DNA of 64,000 nucleotides from assembly GCF_025311495.1 (NCBI RefSeq), contig NZ_CP104398.1, forward strand, positions 372,001 to 436,000. Direction: 5' to 3'. Positions 42,083-51,976 of the stretch are shown in pieces. Under the pieces are notes generated by a model that was given only the letters and a program-made list of their open reading frames with translations, did not search any database and had not been told where the DNA came from. Both the position numbers and the translations under genes were made by a program. Numbering within the stretch: the stretch's first letter is position 1; each line of letters begins with the position of its first letter. The stretch is from Limosilactobacillus oris (lineage in GTDB: Bacteria > Bacillota > Bacilli > Lactobacillales > Lactobacillaceae).

Positions 42083-44318
42083 CGAACAACCGACTCGCAG
42101 TTCTCGCCGGCAAGCCGATGAAGAACGCGACGAGGAACAACGAAGCGGCGGTTTAGTTAAGAAGATTATCCTCTCAATTGTTGGGGTCGTCGTCTTGCTA
42201 TTCGTCGCTGGTGCTGCCCTCTTCTTTTACTACGCGTCGAGCGCGCCTAAGATTAGTCAAAGCGAATTAGCTAGTCAGAATGGAACAACTATCTATGACA
42301 GCCAAAATCGGGTCATCTCCCGGCTGGGCCTGCAAAAGCGTGAATACGCCAAGGATAGCCAAGTTCCCGCGACCTTAAAGCACGCGGTCGTTTCCATCGA
42401 GGACCGGCGCTTCTACAAGCACCACGGGGTTGACCCGATCCGAATCGTGGGCGCCGCGACCGCGAATATCTTTGGCCGTTCCGACGGGATGCAGGGTGGT
42501 AGTACCCTTACCCAGCAACTGGTCAAATTATCCGTCTTTTCCACGGCGGCTTCAGACCGGACCTTTAAGCGCAAGGCCCAGGAAGCCTGGCTGGCAATCA
42601 ACGTTGAACGGCACTTCAGCAAAAACCAGATCCTCGATTTCTACATTAATAAGGTTTACATGGGGAACGGGGTCTATGGGATGCAGACCGCGGCCCAGTA
42701 TTACTACGGCAAGGACCTTAACCAGCTCAGCCTCTCCCAACTGGCTCTGCTGGCAGGGATGCCCCAGTCACCGACCTACTACAACCCCCTGTCTACTAAC
42801 ACCCAGGCCGCAACGCGCCGGCGGAACGAGGTCCTAAACGCGATGGTCCGGAGCAAGTACATCACCCAGGCCCAAGCGGACAAGGCCGCCCAGGAAAGCA
42901 TTACCGCTGATCTGGATTCCAGTCACGGCAATACTTCTAATGGGGACGTCAACGTTGATGAAAAGGTCATTGACCCGTACATTAAGGAAGTGCTGGCCGA
43001 CCTGCAATCTAAGGGCTACAACCCTTATAACGACGGTCTGCAAGTCCACACTAACATTGACCTGGCTGCCCAAAAGCACCTCTATACCGCAGCTAACGAT
43101 ACCGTACCGTTCCAAAGTAGCCAGATGCAGGCTGGTGTAGCGATTACCGACCCGCATAACGGTCAAGTGGTTGCCATGCTTGGCGGCCGGCACACTGGGA
43201 ACGTAGTTTATGGTCTGAACCGGGCCGTACAAACCAACCGGAGCTCTGGTTCGACTGCCAAGCCGTTAATGGATTATGGTCCGGCAATCGAGTACCTCCA
43301 GTGGCCGACCTTCAAGGCGGTTCAGGACACGAAGTTCTACTACCCAGGCACCAGCATTGCCCTTCACGACTTTGATAACAAGTACAAGGGAACGATGACA
43401 ATGCGGGCGGCCCTCGTCCAATCACGGAACGTTCCCGCAATCCGGACACTGCAGGATGTCGGAATCAAACGGGCGACGACCTTCTTAAATGGTCTTGGTA
43501 TTTCGCAAAAGAAGCCGTACACCCTGCAAAACGGGATTGGCCTCTACATCTCCCCATTACAAGTATCTGCAGCGTACGCAGCCTTTGCCAACGGTGGGAC
43601 TTACTACGAACCATACTATATTTCTTCAATCACTACCCAGGACGGTAACGTCAAGCGCTTCAGCTCCAAGGGACACCAAGCAATGAATAAGGCCACTGCT
43701 TACATGATGACCGATATGCTCAAGGGCGTCTTCACCGATTCCCAGGGGTCTGGACGGGAAGCAAACATCAGTGGCGTTAACCAGGCCGGAAAGACCGGGA
43801 CGACCAACTACCCTGGCGGCAACCAGTCTGGGGTCATGGATTCCTGGATGGCTGGTTACACCAAGAACTACTCGATTGCTGTCTGGACCGGTTATGACCG
43901 GCCACAGTCAGCCAGCCCGATTTCCGACACTTACACCAACTCCGCCCAGTGGTTATACAAGGACGAAATGCAGTACCTTGATAGCCGGAACCACGCCTCC
44001 AACTGGAAGATGCCAGACACAGTCGAAGCTGTCCGGGTCAATGGTAAACGTCAGTTGGTTATTAAGGATTCCAAGTGGGCCTTAGAGTACGCGGCAATTG
44101 ATGATGACGACGACAGCAGCAGTAGTAGCAGCGAAAGCCGTTCCTCATCACTTAGCAGTTCGATTGTTTCTTCGTCTTCAGTCTTTAGCAACAATCAGGA
44201 GCAAAACAGCTCCAGTCAGACGACCCAGTCGAGCAATGCTAACACGACTACGCCGGGTAACGGGAATGGTAATCAACAGCCAAATACACAACCCAGCAAC
44301 GGGAATAATAATCAATAA
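42072..44318 (+). CDS. pbp1A: Bifunctional class A penicillin-binding protein 1A
   Basis: 748-residue peptidoglycan synthase. One N-terminal membrane helix (about 30-55), glycosyltransferase domain GT51 (VSIEDRRFYKHHGVDPIRIV, GGSTLTQQLVK), then the transpeptidase domain with STAK (SSGSTAKPLMDY), SRN and KTGTT. The last 70 residues are a low-complexity Ser, Asn and Gln tail. Co-translated with recU, as is usual in Firmicutes. Confidence 0.96.
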   Translation: MSNNEQPTRSSRRQADEERDEEQRSGGLVKKIILSIVGVVVLLFVAGAALFFYYASSAPKISQSELASQNGTTIYDSQNRVISRLGLQKREYAKDSQVPATLKHAVVSIEDRRFYKHHGVDPIRIVGAATANIFGRSDGMQGGSTLTQQLVKLSVFSTAASDRTFKRKAQEAWLAINVERHFSKNQILDFYINKVYMGNGVYGMQTAAQYYYGKDLNQLSLSQLALLAGMPQSPTYYNPLSTNTQAATRRRNEVLNAMVRSKYITQAQADKAAQESITADLDSSHGNTSNGDVNVDEKVIDPYIKEVLADLQSKGYNPYNDGLQVHTNIDLAAQKHLYTAANDTVPFQSSQMQAGVAITDPHNGQVVAMLGGRHTGNVVYGLNRAVQTNRSSGSTAKPLMDYGPAIEYLQWPTFKAVQDTKFYYPGTSIALHDFDNKYKGTMTMRAALVQSRNVPAIRTLQDVGIKRATTFLNGLGISQKKPYTLQNGIGLYISPLQVSAAYAAFANGGTYYEPYYISSITTQDGNVKRFSSKGHQAMNKATAYMMTDMLKGVFTDSQGSGREANISGVNQAGKTGTTNYPGGNQSGVMDSWMAGYTKNYSIAVWTGYDRPQSASPISDTYTNSAQWLYKDEMQYLDSRNHASNWKMPDTVEAVRVNGKRQLVIKDSKWALEYAAIDDDDDSSSSSSESRSSSLSSSIVSSSSVFSNNQEQNSSSQTTQSSNANTTTPGNGNGNQQPNTQPSNGNNNQ

Positions 44319-44343
44319 GTACAATTACAATTAAGACTAATAC

Positions 44344-44394
44344 AACGGCCCATGCCAGAACTACTTTTCTCTGGTATGGGCCGTTGCTGTATTT
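44344..44394 (+). terminator. Terminator after pbp1A
   Basis: AACGGCCCATGCCAGA / TCTGGTATGGGCCGTT stem with a short T-rich tail. Confidence 0.88.
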
Positions 44395-44396
44395 AA

Positions 44397-44515
44397 AAGA
44401 GGCTGGCTGGGACGACGACGCGGAGCTAGCCTGTAGGAAGGATAACTCCGCCGCACAGCAAGGCTATTTGAACTGCTAGCCAGCTACTGCGCTGTTGCAT
44501 TTTGTCTTTAAAACA
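44397..44515 (-). repeat. Intergenic repeat, family A copy 2
   Basis: Reverse-oriented copy of family A. Its minus strand reads AACAGCGCAGTAGCTGGCTAGCAGTTCAAA-like sequence, matching 54253-54285. It abuts family B copy 2, so the 375 bases between pbp1A and the EamA gene are terminator plus repeats. Confidence 0.7.
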
Positions 44516-44519
44516 GTAA

Positions 44520-44672
44520 GAGGCTGTGACATAAGTACTATTACTTAGATAAAAGACGAACAGCGCAGTACACAAAGGGGCTTCAGTGCTCGGCAAAGCC
44601 GAACTCTGAAGCCCTCTTTGTGCTTGCGGGGGCGTGAAGACGAAGTCATAAATGACTTCTGTCACGCTCCCT
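44520..44672 (-). repeat. Intergenic repeat, family B copy 2
   Basis: Inverted copy of 29808-29936. The shared parts are GAAGTCATAAATGACTTCTG and the hairpin GGGCTTCAG...CTGAAGCCC with CGGC/GCCG inside. It ends next to the EamA stop and may end its transcript. Confidence 0.8.
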
Positions 44673-44693
44673 TTAAGTTTATTAAATGGAACA

Positions 44694-45617
44694 TCATACC
44701 TGAATCTTCCGACGACCATCCTGCAAGAGGTAAATCGCGACCAGGACCAGGATAATCCCGATAATTTCCACCCAGTTCATGAAGAGGTGGAAGAAGATCA
44801 CGCTCAACACTGAGGTAACGATTGGCTGCAGGGCATCCATAATGCTGACCACGTCCGATGGCGCAAAGTTCGTCGCGTGCAGCAGCAAGCCAAATGGCAG
44901 AATCGTTCCGAACAGGATTACCGTCCCCACTGATAACACGAGGGTCGTCGAGATGTGAGGCGGGTTGACCCACATTGGACGGTAAAGGTTAAACAGGACC
45001 CCGGCAATCATTGTCCCCCAGCCGAGGACAACCAGTGGCGGGTTTTTGGCAACGGCTCGCTTCGGCAGAACAACGTAGAAGGCGGCCGTGATTCCGGATC
45101 CCAGGCCCCACAGCAGGGAAACCACTGGCAGCGACAGGGAATGCAGGTTACCCCGGGTAACGCACATTACAATCCCGATCATTGCCAAGACAAAGGCAAT
45201 GATGTCGCTCCGGAGGGGCCGTTCCCGCAGGATAAAAATATCCCCGAGAACAATAAACAGCGGTGACAGGTACTGCAAAATCGTCGCCGCGGAGGCGTTC
45301 CCCGTCTGGACCGCATAGTAGAAAGTCAGCAGGTTCAGCATCAGGCCAAAGATTGCGTAAGTCACAACCGAAATAGCAGTTTCCTTAGTCTTAAAGACGT
45401 CGAAAGTTCGCTTCCCATAAATGCAAAAGCTGATTGCCAGAAGAATCACTCCGGTAATCAGGGTCCGGGTCGAGAGCATCCAGGTTGCCGGAATGGCTAA
45501 GTTTTGCGAGATCAGCTGGAGCACCGTCCCGGAAATCCCCCACATAACGGAAGCGAGGGCCGCCCAGCCAATCCCTTTCATTACCTGCCGTGACAAATTA
45601 CCATTATCCATTTTCAT
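44694..45617 (-). CDS. EamA/DMT-family transporter
   Basis: 307-residue drug/metabolite transporter with ten predicted helices as two EamA repeats (WAALASVMWGISGTVLQLI, and SLLWGLGSGITAAFYVVLP as the second repeat). The signature ATILQYLSPLFIVLGDIFILRERP and VSIMDALQPIVTSVLSVIF occur before helices 4-5 and 9-10. Substrate unknown, often amino acids or metabolites. Next to dnaD on the same strand. Confidence 0.9.
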   Translation of the reverse strand: MKMDNGNLSRQVMKGIGWAALASVMWGISGTVLQLISQNLAIPATWMLSTRTLITGVILLAISFCIYGKRTFDVFKTKETAISVVTYAIFGLMLNLLTFYYAVQTGNASAATILQYLSPLFIVLGDIFILRERPLRSDIIAFVLAMIGIVMCVTRGNLHSLSLPVVSLLWGLGSGITAAFYVVLPKRAVAKNPPLVVLGWGTMIAGVLFNLYRPMWVNPPHISTTLVLSVGTVILFGTILPFGLLLHATNFAPSDVVSIMDALQPIVTSVLSVIFFHLFMNWVEIIGIILVLVAIYLLQDGRRKIQV

Positions 45618-45634
45618 CCATCCCTTCTCTACTT

Positions 45635-46342
45635 CTACTCACCTAGTTTGTAAATTGGAATCTTGGGGCCACGCGGTTGTTTGCCTTTCCCGCTAGCAGC
45701 TGCTGACTGCCCCCGCTGTTCCTCAAACTGTCGTTCATGTTCCTCAATATCATGCTGACTGCGCAAGCCCTGATGAGCCCAGCTTTCCAGGATACGCTCC
45801 ATATACTTCAGGTTGAGCGCACTGTTCAGGACCGCCTGGCGTAGGGCCAGCTTGATCATTACCGGGCTATAACTATCCTTGTCCAGCCAGTCATTGACGA
45901 TCTGCATCTCCATTGACGACAGGGGCCGGTTGAATTCGGCTTCCAACTGGTTAAAGGTCTTCATCCGTTCATTAGCTCCCGTATCATCTTTTTGCTGGTC
46001 AGCCTGCTGCTCATCATAAAGAACCAAGCGGTTGATTAGCGGCGTAAAGTCATACACCGCCTCTTCCTTGCCGTCCGCCTGACGTTGCATTTTCTGCTCC
46101 GCAAGACCATTGACCATCATCTGGTGAAGCTGGTCAAACACCTGCACTTCGGACGTCCCCAGGTTTTTCGCTACTTGGCGGATATCGGGATTAGCCACCC
46201 CCTGGTCTTGGTACGACTTCAATTGTAAGTAGAGCACCAGCTGCGAGGTCGTCAGCCCTAACTCCTTGTAATGGTGGAGTAGCAGGTTGCTGATTAGGGT
46301 TTCCCCTGCCGCCAGGTACCGCTGCAAGATATTTTCTGCCAT
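45635..46342 (-). CDS. dnaD: DnaD-like replication initiation protein
   Basis: 235 residues: an N-terminal winged-helix domain (about 1-110; LGLTTSQLVLYLQLKSYQDQG, VAKNLGTSEVQVFDQLHQM) and the C-terminal DnaD/DnaB2 domain (FNRPLSSMEMQIVNDWLDKDSYSPVMIKLALRQAVL, ending near KYMERILESWA), then a basic tail. It helps remodel DNA at the origin and in restart. GGAGGGGTG precedes the start. The dinG-ypmB-dnaD order is conserved, but the usual asnS is absent. Confidence 0.9.
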   Translation of the reverse strand: MAENILQRYLAAGETLISNLLLHHYKELGLTTSQLVLYLQLKSYQDQGVANPDIRQVAKNLGTSEVQVFDQLHQMMVNGLAEQKMQRQADGKEEAVYDFTPLINRLVLYDEQQADQQKDDTGANERMKTFNQLEAEFNRPLSSMEMQIVNDWLDKDSYSPVMIKLALRQAVLNSALNLKYMERILESWAHQGLRSQHDIEEHERQFEEQRGQSAAASGKGKQPRGPKIPIYKLGE

Positions 46343-46360
46343 TTAACACCCCTCCTAGAT

Positions 46361-46402
46361 AAGAGGTTGGAAGAAAATGCAACTTTCTCCCAACCTCTTT
46401 GT
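46361..46402 (-). terminator. Terminator between ypmB-like gene and dnaD
   Basis: AAGAGGTTGG / CCAACCTCTT stem with paired AGAAA/TTTCT. It follows the ypmB-like gene. Confidence 0.85.
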
Positions 46403-46406
46403 AATC

Positions 46407-46925
46407 TTATAGGTTATTAATCTCTTGAACATATTTCCCGGTCTTAAAATTGATCAGGTCATAGCACAGGCGGCCCTTCCCGTTACGGTAAGTGACTTCC
46501 CAGACAGCCTTATCGTTAAACACGCCCGGCGCCACCTTGAGGATTTCAGCGGGATGCCGGCGCTGCCTGGTCATTGTCCGAACCTGCTGAGCAGATAAGC
46601 CGTCCGCCTGCTTGAGCACCCGGATGTTGCCGCCTTTCTGCGGAACAATCACCAGGATCGACTGTCCCTGCTGGTTCTTGCCGGCTACTGTGTAGAAGGT
46701 ACTCTCCCGATTATAGATGTAAAACTTTTGCGGATCCTGGAGATGACCGTATTTTTCGGCCAGCTGGATGGCCTGCCGGCGAGCGGCCGCTCGTGGTTGG
46801 TTGCTGACTGCGTAAGTCACCCAGCCTACCAGCAAGATTACCAGAAATACCAGCAAAACATTGCGAACCCGTTTCAGAAACGAACCGCGGCTTTGCGCTT
46901 GTTGAACTTCACGTCGACTTTGCAT
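46407..46925 (-). CDS. YpmB/TseB-like DUF5590 membrane protein
   Basis: 172 residues with one N-terminal helix (about 18-40) after a basic stretch, then an extracytoplasmic pair of PepSY-like beta modules (KFYIYNRESTFYTVAGKNQQG and VFNDKAVWEVTYRNGKGRLCYDLINFKTG). B. subtilis YpmB (TseB) assists PBP2A. ATG 46925 is 8-11 bases after GGAAGGG; the longer frame to 46958 has no site. Confidence 0.85.
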   Translation of the reverse strand: MQSRREVQQAQSRGSFLKRVRNVLLVFLVILLVGWVTYAVSNQPRAAARRQAIQLAEKYGHLQDPQKFYIYNRESTFYTVAGKNQQGQSILVIVPQKGGNIRVLKQADGLSAQQVRTMTRQRRHPAEILKVAPGVFNDKAVWEVTYRNGKGRLCYDLINFKTGKYVQEINNL

Positions 46926-46997
46926 TCTTGCTATCCCTTCCTCAGCTTCTGATGTCAATCTTTTAGATTATATCAAAAAATTAGCAACTAGCGCTAA

Positions 46998-49847
46998 CTA
47001 ATGGTGCTTTTTAAGAAAATTATTAGCAGTCCGCACCAGCTGGTCGGTCGGCAGAATGGTAAGCGGGTAGTCCCGCTCCAAGTTTTTCATAATCGTCTGA
47101 CCGTACCGACGGGTCAGGAGCCGCGGATCCAAGATTACCGCGACCCCGGTGTCCGTCTCGGTCCGGATGAGGCGGCCAATTCCCTGCCGGAGCCGCATCG
47201 TCGCTTTCGGCAACTCAGACTGGTAGAAAGGATTCTTTCCCTGTCGTTTAAGCAGGCTATTGTAAGCCCGGTTCATAATTTCGTCGGGAGAATCAAACGG
47301 CAACCGGGTAATGATCAGGAGTTCCAGGGCCGTATCCGGCAAGTCAACACCCTCCCAGAAACTGGCGGCCCCAAGCAGCAGCGCGTTTTCTCCAGTTGAG
47401 AACTGCTTTAAGATTTTTTCTCGGCTACCGGTGATTCCCTGAGCCAAAATATCACGCTGGTTAAACAGGCCGGTCTCGCGCAACTGTGAATAGACCTGGT
47501 CAACCATCAACAGGGAGTTGAAGAGGACCATCGTCTGACAGTTGCTGTCCTTGGTCAGGTCATAAATCGTCTGGGCCAGGTAGTGAACATAGTCCGCATT
47601 CTTCTGGTTGCCAGGCAGTGGAGCGTCCTTAGCAATCAGGACCTTAGAGTGGTGTTGGTAGTCGAACGGCGATGCAAAGCGCTTGGTCAGTGTTCCTCGC
47701 CGGTCTAGGTCTAGCTGCTGGTATAAATACTGCGACCGGCTCGAGCTAAAGAGGGTCGCGCCAACGAACAGCGGCTGGGCAAAGTACGGGTAGACCTGCT
47801 CCGTCAAAAAGTGGTTGACCGACAAGAGGCCCCCACGGAGGACCATCGTACTGTGCTCGGCTGACTGACGGATCGTTAGCCAAAATGCTGCCTCCTCACC
47901 CCGGTGGCGGAGGGTTTCGTTAAAACTGTTCAAGGTCGTGTCAGCGTCGACGAGCGTTGTCAGCTGACTCTGAAACTGGCTCATCAGGTAACGGTCACTC
48001 GGCAGCCACCGCCCCGCCTGCTGGCTAAAAATGTGGCGCAAGGCGGAGAAGTGCAATTGCACGCTCCCCAGCGCTTGTTCCAGCTCCATCATTACTGGTC
48101 CACCGATGTCGAGCAGTTGCTCCAGCTGTTCGTTTGCCAGCGGCTGCTCAATCAGCTCGTTGTCCGTACTCGTAGTCGACTGCTGCATAAACTGACGGTA
48201 AAGTGCCTGTTGAAACTGGTTAACGGCCTCGCTGACATGGTGCAGGTCCTCCCGGAGCAATTCAACGTTGTAGCTCCCCAGGGGGTGGTCGGCGAAAATG
48301 TTGACCAGGTTGCGCTCACTACTATTACTTACTAGGCCATCCAAAATATGAACAGCCGCCCTGATCTGCTGAAAGTTAAATTGCCGCCGCGACTGACGCA
48401 GGATGTTGCGACTGAGGTGCTGGGCCTCATCAACTACCAGGTACGGCCGCCGGGTGCCATCCCCCAGTAACTCAGCATGAGCTACCAAGTAGGAGTGGTT
48501 AGTAATAATCACGTCGGCTTGGTCGAGCCGCTTGTTCCGCCGAACCAGAAAGTCATCCCTGTAAAACTCACTCTTCGGGTTGAGTGTCCGCACACCCCGG
48601 TGGCGAATCTCGGTAAAGTATGGCGACCTCGTAGTCGTCAGGTTCAGTTCATCAAGGTCCCCTGTCGTCGTTTGCAACAGCCAGACGAGGATTTTTGCCT
48701 TAATCAGCTGGACCAGCTTGGAATCTTCAATAATACTCAGGGAGTGCACGAACTTGGCAAGGTCAATGTAATGCTGGTTGCCCTTAACCACCACGCTATT
48801 GACGGTAAACGGCAACACCTGGTTAAGCTGCCGAACAGCCTGACTATCGACCTGTTCCTGGAGCAGGTTCGTGGCGGTGCTGACGACAATCCGTTTGTCA
48901 GGGAAGGCAGCGTAGGCCAACGGCAGCAAGTAGCCGAGGGTCTTCCCACTCCCCGTCCCGGCTTCCACAACCATATTTTTGGGTTCGTCATGCGTGTAGT
49001 TATTGTAGATACTATTCATCATCTTGGCCTGGACCAGACGAAAAACGAGCTGGTCTTTAAAGAGCTTTTCCTTTGCGCGCCGGGTGGCCGGGTAACGAAC
49101 CTTGGCGGTGGCTTTTTCTACCGCTACTAGCCGTTGCTTATGTAAGACCAGGCCATGACTGACGAACAGGTCCTCGCTGAGCGGCTGCGGGTGGGTACGG
49201 CGCCGTTCGAGCTCAGCCGTGAACACTTCGGCTGTCTGCTGAGGCAGGTCCAACTTCATCTGAACCAGCTGGTCAAGGGTCACCGTCGGCAGGTCATGAA
49301 CCCGCTTTAAGAGGTCGACCAGCAAACTGGCGGTCGCCTCGGCGTCAGAGACCGCACTATGCGGATGGTCATGCTCGATTTGCAAGCTGCTCGTCAGGTC
49401 CCGCAGGCGGAAGCTCTTCGCCGTGGGCAGCAAGATTTGACTGAGCGTCACTGTGTCAATGGCCTTGATTGGCAGCGGTGGGTAGCCCGCCCGTTCAAGT
49501 TCCGCGTTTAAAAACGGAAAATCAAAGTTAACGTTATGGGCGACGAACGTTGTGCCCGTCAAGAGGCTGTAGATTGTCCCCGCCACATCTTCAAAGAGCG
49601 GGGCCTTGCGAACGTCCCGGTCCTGGATACCGGTCAGCTGTACGACCGCCCGGGGGATCTTCTCCCGCGGGTTAACCTTTGTCTCAAAGTGGTTGATGAC
49701 CTGGCCGTCCTGGACAAGAACGCAGCCAATTTGGATAATGCGGTCACCGTGATTAACACTGGTACCAGTCGTTTCCAGATCAACGACCGAATAGATCGGC
49801 GCGGTCCGGTCACGCTTGGGTGTCCGCCGTTTATTCTTCTTTTGCAA
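46998..49847 (-). CDS. dinG: DinG-family helicase with N-terminal DnaQ exonuclease
   Basis: 949 residues. The N-terminal 3'-5' exonuclease has the DEDDh motifs: YSVVDLETTG, FVAHNVNFDFPFL and HPHSAVSDAEATASLLV. Then an XPD-like helicase: Walker A EAGTGSGKT, DEAH-like VVDEAQHL, and motif VI-like RLRQGIGRLIR. The Fe-S cysteines of E. coli DinG are missing, as in other Firmicutes DinG. In S. aureus and B. subtilis relatives the exonuclease acts on ssDNA or RNA. Confidence 0.94.
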   Translation of the reverse strand: MQKKNKRRTPKRDRTAPIYSVVDLETTGTSVNHGDRIIQIGCVLVQDGQVINHFETKVNPREKIPRAVVQLTGIQDRDVRKAPLFEDVAGTIYSLLTGTTFVAHNVNFDFPFLNAELERAGYPPLPIKAIDTVTLSQILLPTAKSFRLRDLTSSLQIEHDHPHSAVSDAEATASLLVDLLKRVHDLPTVTLDQLVQMKLDLPQQTAEVFTAELERRRTHPQPLSEDLFVSHGLVLHKQRLVAVEKATAKVRYPATRRAKEKLFKDQLVFRLVQAKMMNSIYNNYTHDEPKNMVVEAGTGSGKTLGYLLPLAYAAFPDKRIVVSTATNLLQEQVDSQAVRQLNQVLPFTVNSVVVKGNQHYIDLAKFVHSLSIIEDSKLVQLIKAKILVWLLQTTTGDLDELNLTTTRSPYFTEIRHRGVRTLNPKSEFYRDDFLVRRNKRLDQADVIITNHSYLVAHAELLGDGTRRPYLVVDEAQHLSRNILRQSRRQFNFQQIRAAVHILDGLVSNSSERNLVNIFADHPLGSYNVELLREDLHHVSEAVNQFQQALYRQFMQQSTTSTDNELIEQPLANEQLEQLLDIGGPVMMELEQALGSVQLHFSALRHIFSQQAGRWLPSDRYLMSQFQSQLTTLVDADTTLNSFNETLRHRGEEAAFWLTIRQSAEHSTMVLRGGLLSVNHFLTEQVYPYFAQPLFVGATLFSSSRSQYLYQQLDLDRRGTLTKRFASPFDYQHHSKVLIAKDAPLPGNQKNADYVHYLAQTIYDLTKDSNCQTMVLFNSLLMVDQVYSQLRETGLFNQRDILAQGITGSREKILKQFSTGENALLLGAASFWEGVDLPDTALELLIITRLPFDSPDEIMNRAYNSLLKRQGKNPFYQSELPKATMRLRQGIGRLIRTETDTGVAVILDPRLLTRRYGQTIMKNLERDYPLTILPTDQLVRTANNFLKKHH

Positions 49848-49964
49848 AATATCACCGGATTTCTCCTATTTTATTCCTAATAGTATGATACACCATTCTT
49901 CCCCGGCCGCGGGGGATTAAGTCGCCGATTTCTTTAGATTTGGTTACAAGTCAAGTCCGCCCCT

Positions 49965-49992
49965 TTGACTTTGGACCATTTTAAGTTATGAT
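49965..49992 (+). promoter_or_regulatory. Promoter of the mevalonate kinase operon
   Basis: TTGACT (49965-49970), 16-base spacer, TATGAT (49987-49992), about 30 bases before the mvk start. Confidence 0.65.
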
Positions 49993-50028
49993 GGAAAATG
50001 GAATTTTTATCTGAGAAAGTAGGTTACG

Positions 50029-50979
50029 ATGGTGAAACAACAGGGGATTGGAACGAGCCATGCCAAAATTATTTTAATGGGGGAGCACAGCGTTGTCTAT
50101 GGACAGCCCGCAATTGCGCTTCCGCTTCCCAACGTTAAACTCACGGCGACCATCAAGCACATGCCGACTAGCGAGCAGCTCATTGCCAGTCGTTACTATA
50201 ACGGTCCACTCAGTCAACTGCCTCCGACGATGCGCGGCATTCAAAAGTTGATTGGGGCCCTCACCCAGCACTTTGCTGGCGAAAAGGATGGCTGGCGCCT
50301 GACAATCGCTAGTGAACTGCCCGCAGAACGGGGAATGGGATCATCAGCCGCAACCGCAATTGCGATTGTGCGCGCTTTTTTTGATTACTACGAAAAGTCC
50401 TTAGACCGTCCGACCCTGCTCCGGCTCGCCGACATCGAAGAGGAAGTCACCCACCGGAGCCCCTCTGGTCTGGACGCGGCCACTAGCTCATCTGCTAACC
50501 CGCTCTACTATGTCAAGGGTCAGGCCGGACAACCACTTGAAATGAAGCTCACGGCTACGATGGTGATTGCCGATACCGGAATCAAGGGGGCCACTAAGGA
50601 GGCCATTACCGACGTGCAAGCCCTCATCCGAAAGGATCCGGCAGGCGCTAACCAGCACATTGACCACCTGGGCGCACTAGTAAAAGATGTCCGTGGTTTC
50701 CTAGAACACAATGAAGTCGGTAAACTGGGGATGGCACTCGATGCCGCCCAGGCTGATCTAACAGCTCTCGGCGTCAGCAATGACCAGCTGGACCACCTGA
50801 TCGCCGTTGCCCGGGCAAATGGCGCCCGGGGGGCCAAACTAACGGGGGGCGGCCGCGGCGGCTGTATGTTTGCCATTATGGAAACCGCCCTCGGCGCCCG
50901 CAAGCTCGCCAGCATCCTCAAGGAGAATGGCGCGGCGCAGACCTGGATTCAGCCACTCGACCAAGGAGGGACGATTTAA
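50029..50979 (+). CDS. mvk: Mevalonate kinase
   Basis: 316-residue GHMP kinase phosphorylating mevalonate. Motif 1 is GEHSVVYGQPAIALPLP, motif 2 PAERGMGSSAATAIAIV, motif 3 KLTGGGRGGCMFAI. First gene of mvk-mvaD-pmk-fni, which carries mevalonate to isopentenyl and dimethylallyl diphosphate. Stop overlaps the mvaD start (TAATG). Confidence 0.96.
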   Translation: MVKQQGIGTSHAKIILMGEHSVVYGQPAIALPLPNVKLTATIKHMPTSEQLIASRYYNGPLSQLPPTMRGIQKLIGALTQHFAGEKDGWRLTIASELPAERGMGSSAATAIAIVRAFFDYYEKSLDRPTLLRLADIEEEVTHRSPSGLDAATSSSANPLYYVKGQAGQPLEMKLTATMVIADTGIKGATKEAITDVQALIRKDPAGANQHIDHLGALVKDVRGFLEHNEVGKLGMALDAAQADLTALGVSNDQLDHLIAVARANGARGAKLTGGGRGGCMFAIMETALGARKLASILKENGAAQTWIQPLDQGGTI

Positions 50980-51950
50980 TGGCGACCGCGAAAGCCCACA
51001 CCAACATCGCCCTAGTCAAGTATTGGGGCAAAAAGGACCAGGAGCTGATTATTCCGCAAACGGACAGCCTGTCCTTAACGCTTGATGAATTCTACACCAC
51101 CACCAGGGTCAACTTTGACCAGGAACTAACCGCCGACCAAGTAATGATCAACGGCCAGCAGCTTGCCGGACCAGCGGCCGCGAAAGTGACCCACCTGTTG
51201 GACATTGTACGACAGCGCAACGGCCTAAGTGCCCGGGCACGGGTAGATTCGCAAAACCACGTGCCCACAGCAGCAGGATTGGCCTCTTCTGCCTCCGCGT
51301 TTGCGGCTCTGGCGGGTGCTGCGAGCCGGGCGGCTGGTTTACAGCTGAGCCGGCGCGAACTTTCCCGACTGGCACGCCGGGGGTCCGGTTCGGCAACCCG
51401 GTCAATTTATGGCGGCTTAGTCGAATGGCAGGCCGGCCACGATGACCAGACTTCCTACGCGCTGCCGATTATGGAACAAGTCGATTTTGGTATTGAAATG
51501 ATTGCCATCCTGGTCGATACCCATAAGAAGAAGATTTCGAGCCGGTTTGGCATGCAGCAGAGTGTTTCGACCTCTCCCTACTACCGGGTCTGGCCGGAAG
51601 TGGTCGCTCAAGACATGGCGGCGGTTAAAAAGGCCATCGCGGCCCAGGATATTGACCAGATTGGGGCCATCGCCGAGGAAAACGCCCTGCGAATGCACGC
51701 CCTGACACTCTCCGCCGACCCCGGCTTCACCTACTTTGACAGTGATACCATAACGGCGATGACCATCGTCAGGGAGCTGCGTGAAAATGGTGTCAACTGC
51801 TACTTTACAATGGACGCCGGGCCGAACGTGAAGGTCATTTATGACCAAGCCAACCGGAAAGCAGTCTACTCGACCCTGGCAGCCCAGTTTGGTACTGACC
51901 GGCTGGTAGTTGCTAAACCGGGACCGGGAATTGAGATTTGGAATGATTAA
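50979..51950 (+). CDS. mvaD: Diphosphomevalonate decarboxylase
   Basis: 323-residue GHMP-family enzyme making isopentenyl diphosphate from mevalonate diphosphate. ALVKYWGKKD at the start, PTAAGLASSASAFAAL (ATP loop), RRGSGSATRSIYGGLVEWQ with catalytic Arg/Ser, and the catalytic Asp in YFTMDAGPNVKVI. Complete length. Confidence 0.96.
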   Translation: MATAKAHTNIALVKYWGKKDQELIIPQTDSLSLTLDEFYTTTRVNFDQELTADQVMINGQQLAGPAAAKVTHLLDIVRQRNGLSARARVDSQNHVPTAAGLASSASAFAALAGAASRAAGLQLSRRELSRLARRGSGSATRSIYGGLVEWQAGHDDQTSYALPIMEQVDFGIEMIAILVDTHKKKISSRFGMQQSVSTSPYYRVWPEVVAQDMAAVKKAIAAQDIDQIGAIAEENALRMHALTLSADPGFTYFDSDTITAMTIVRELRENGVNCYFTMDAGPNVKVIYDQANRKAVYSTLAAQFGTDRLVVAKPGPGIEIWND

Positions 51951-51976
51951 TTTGGATGAGAAGGGAACTTACGCAA

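Noticed and set aside
48477-49130. 217-residue plus-strand frame inside dinG
   Set aside because: Shadow of the well-supported helicase gene; no start signal and no motif.
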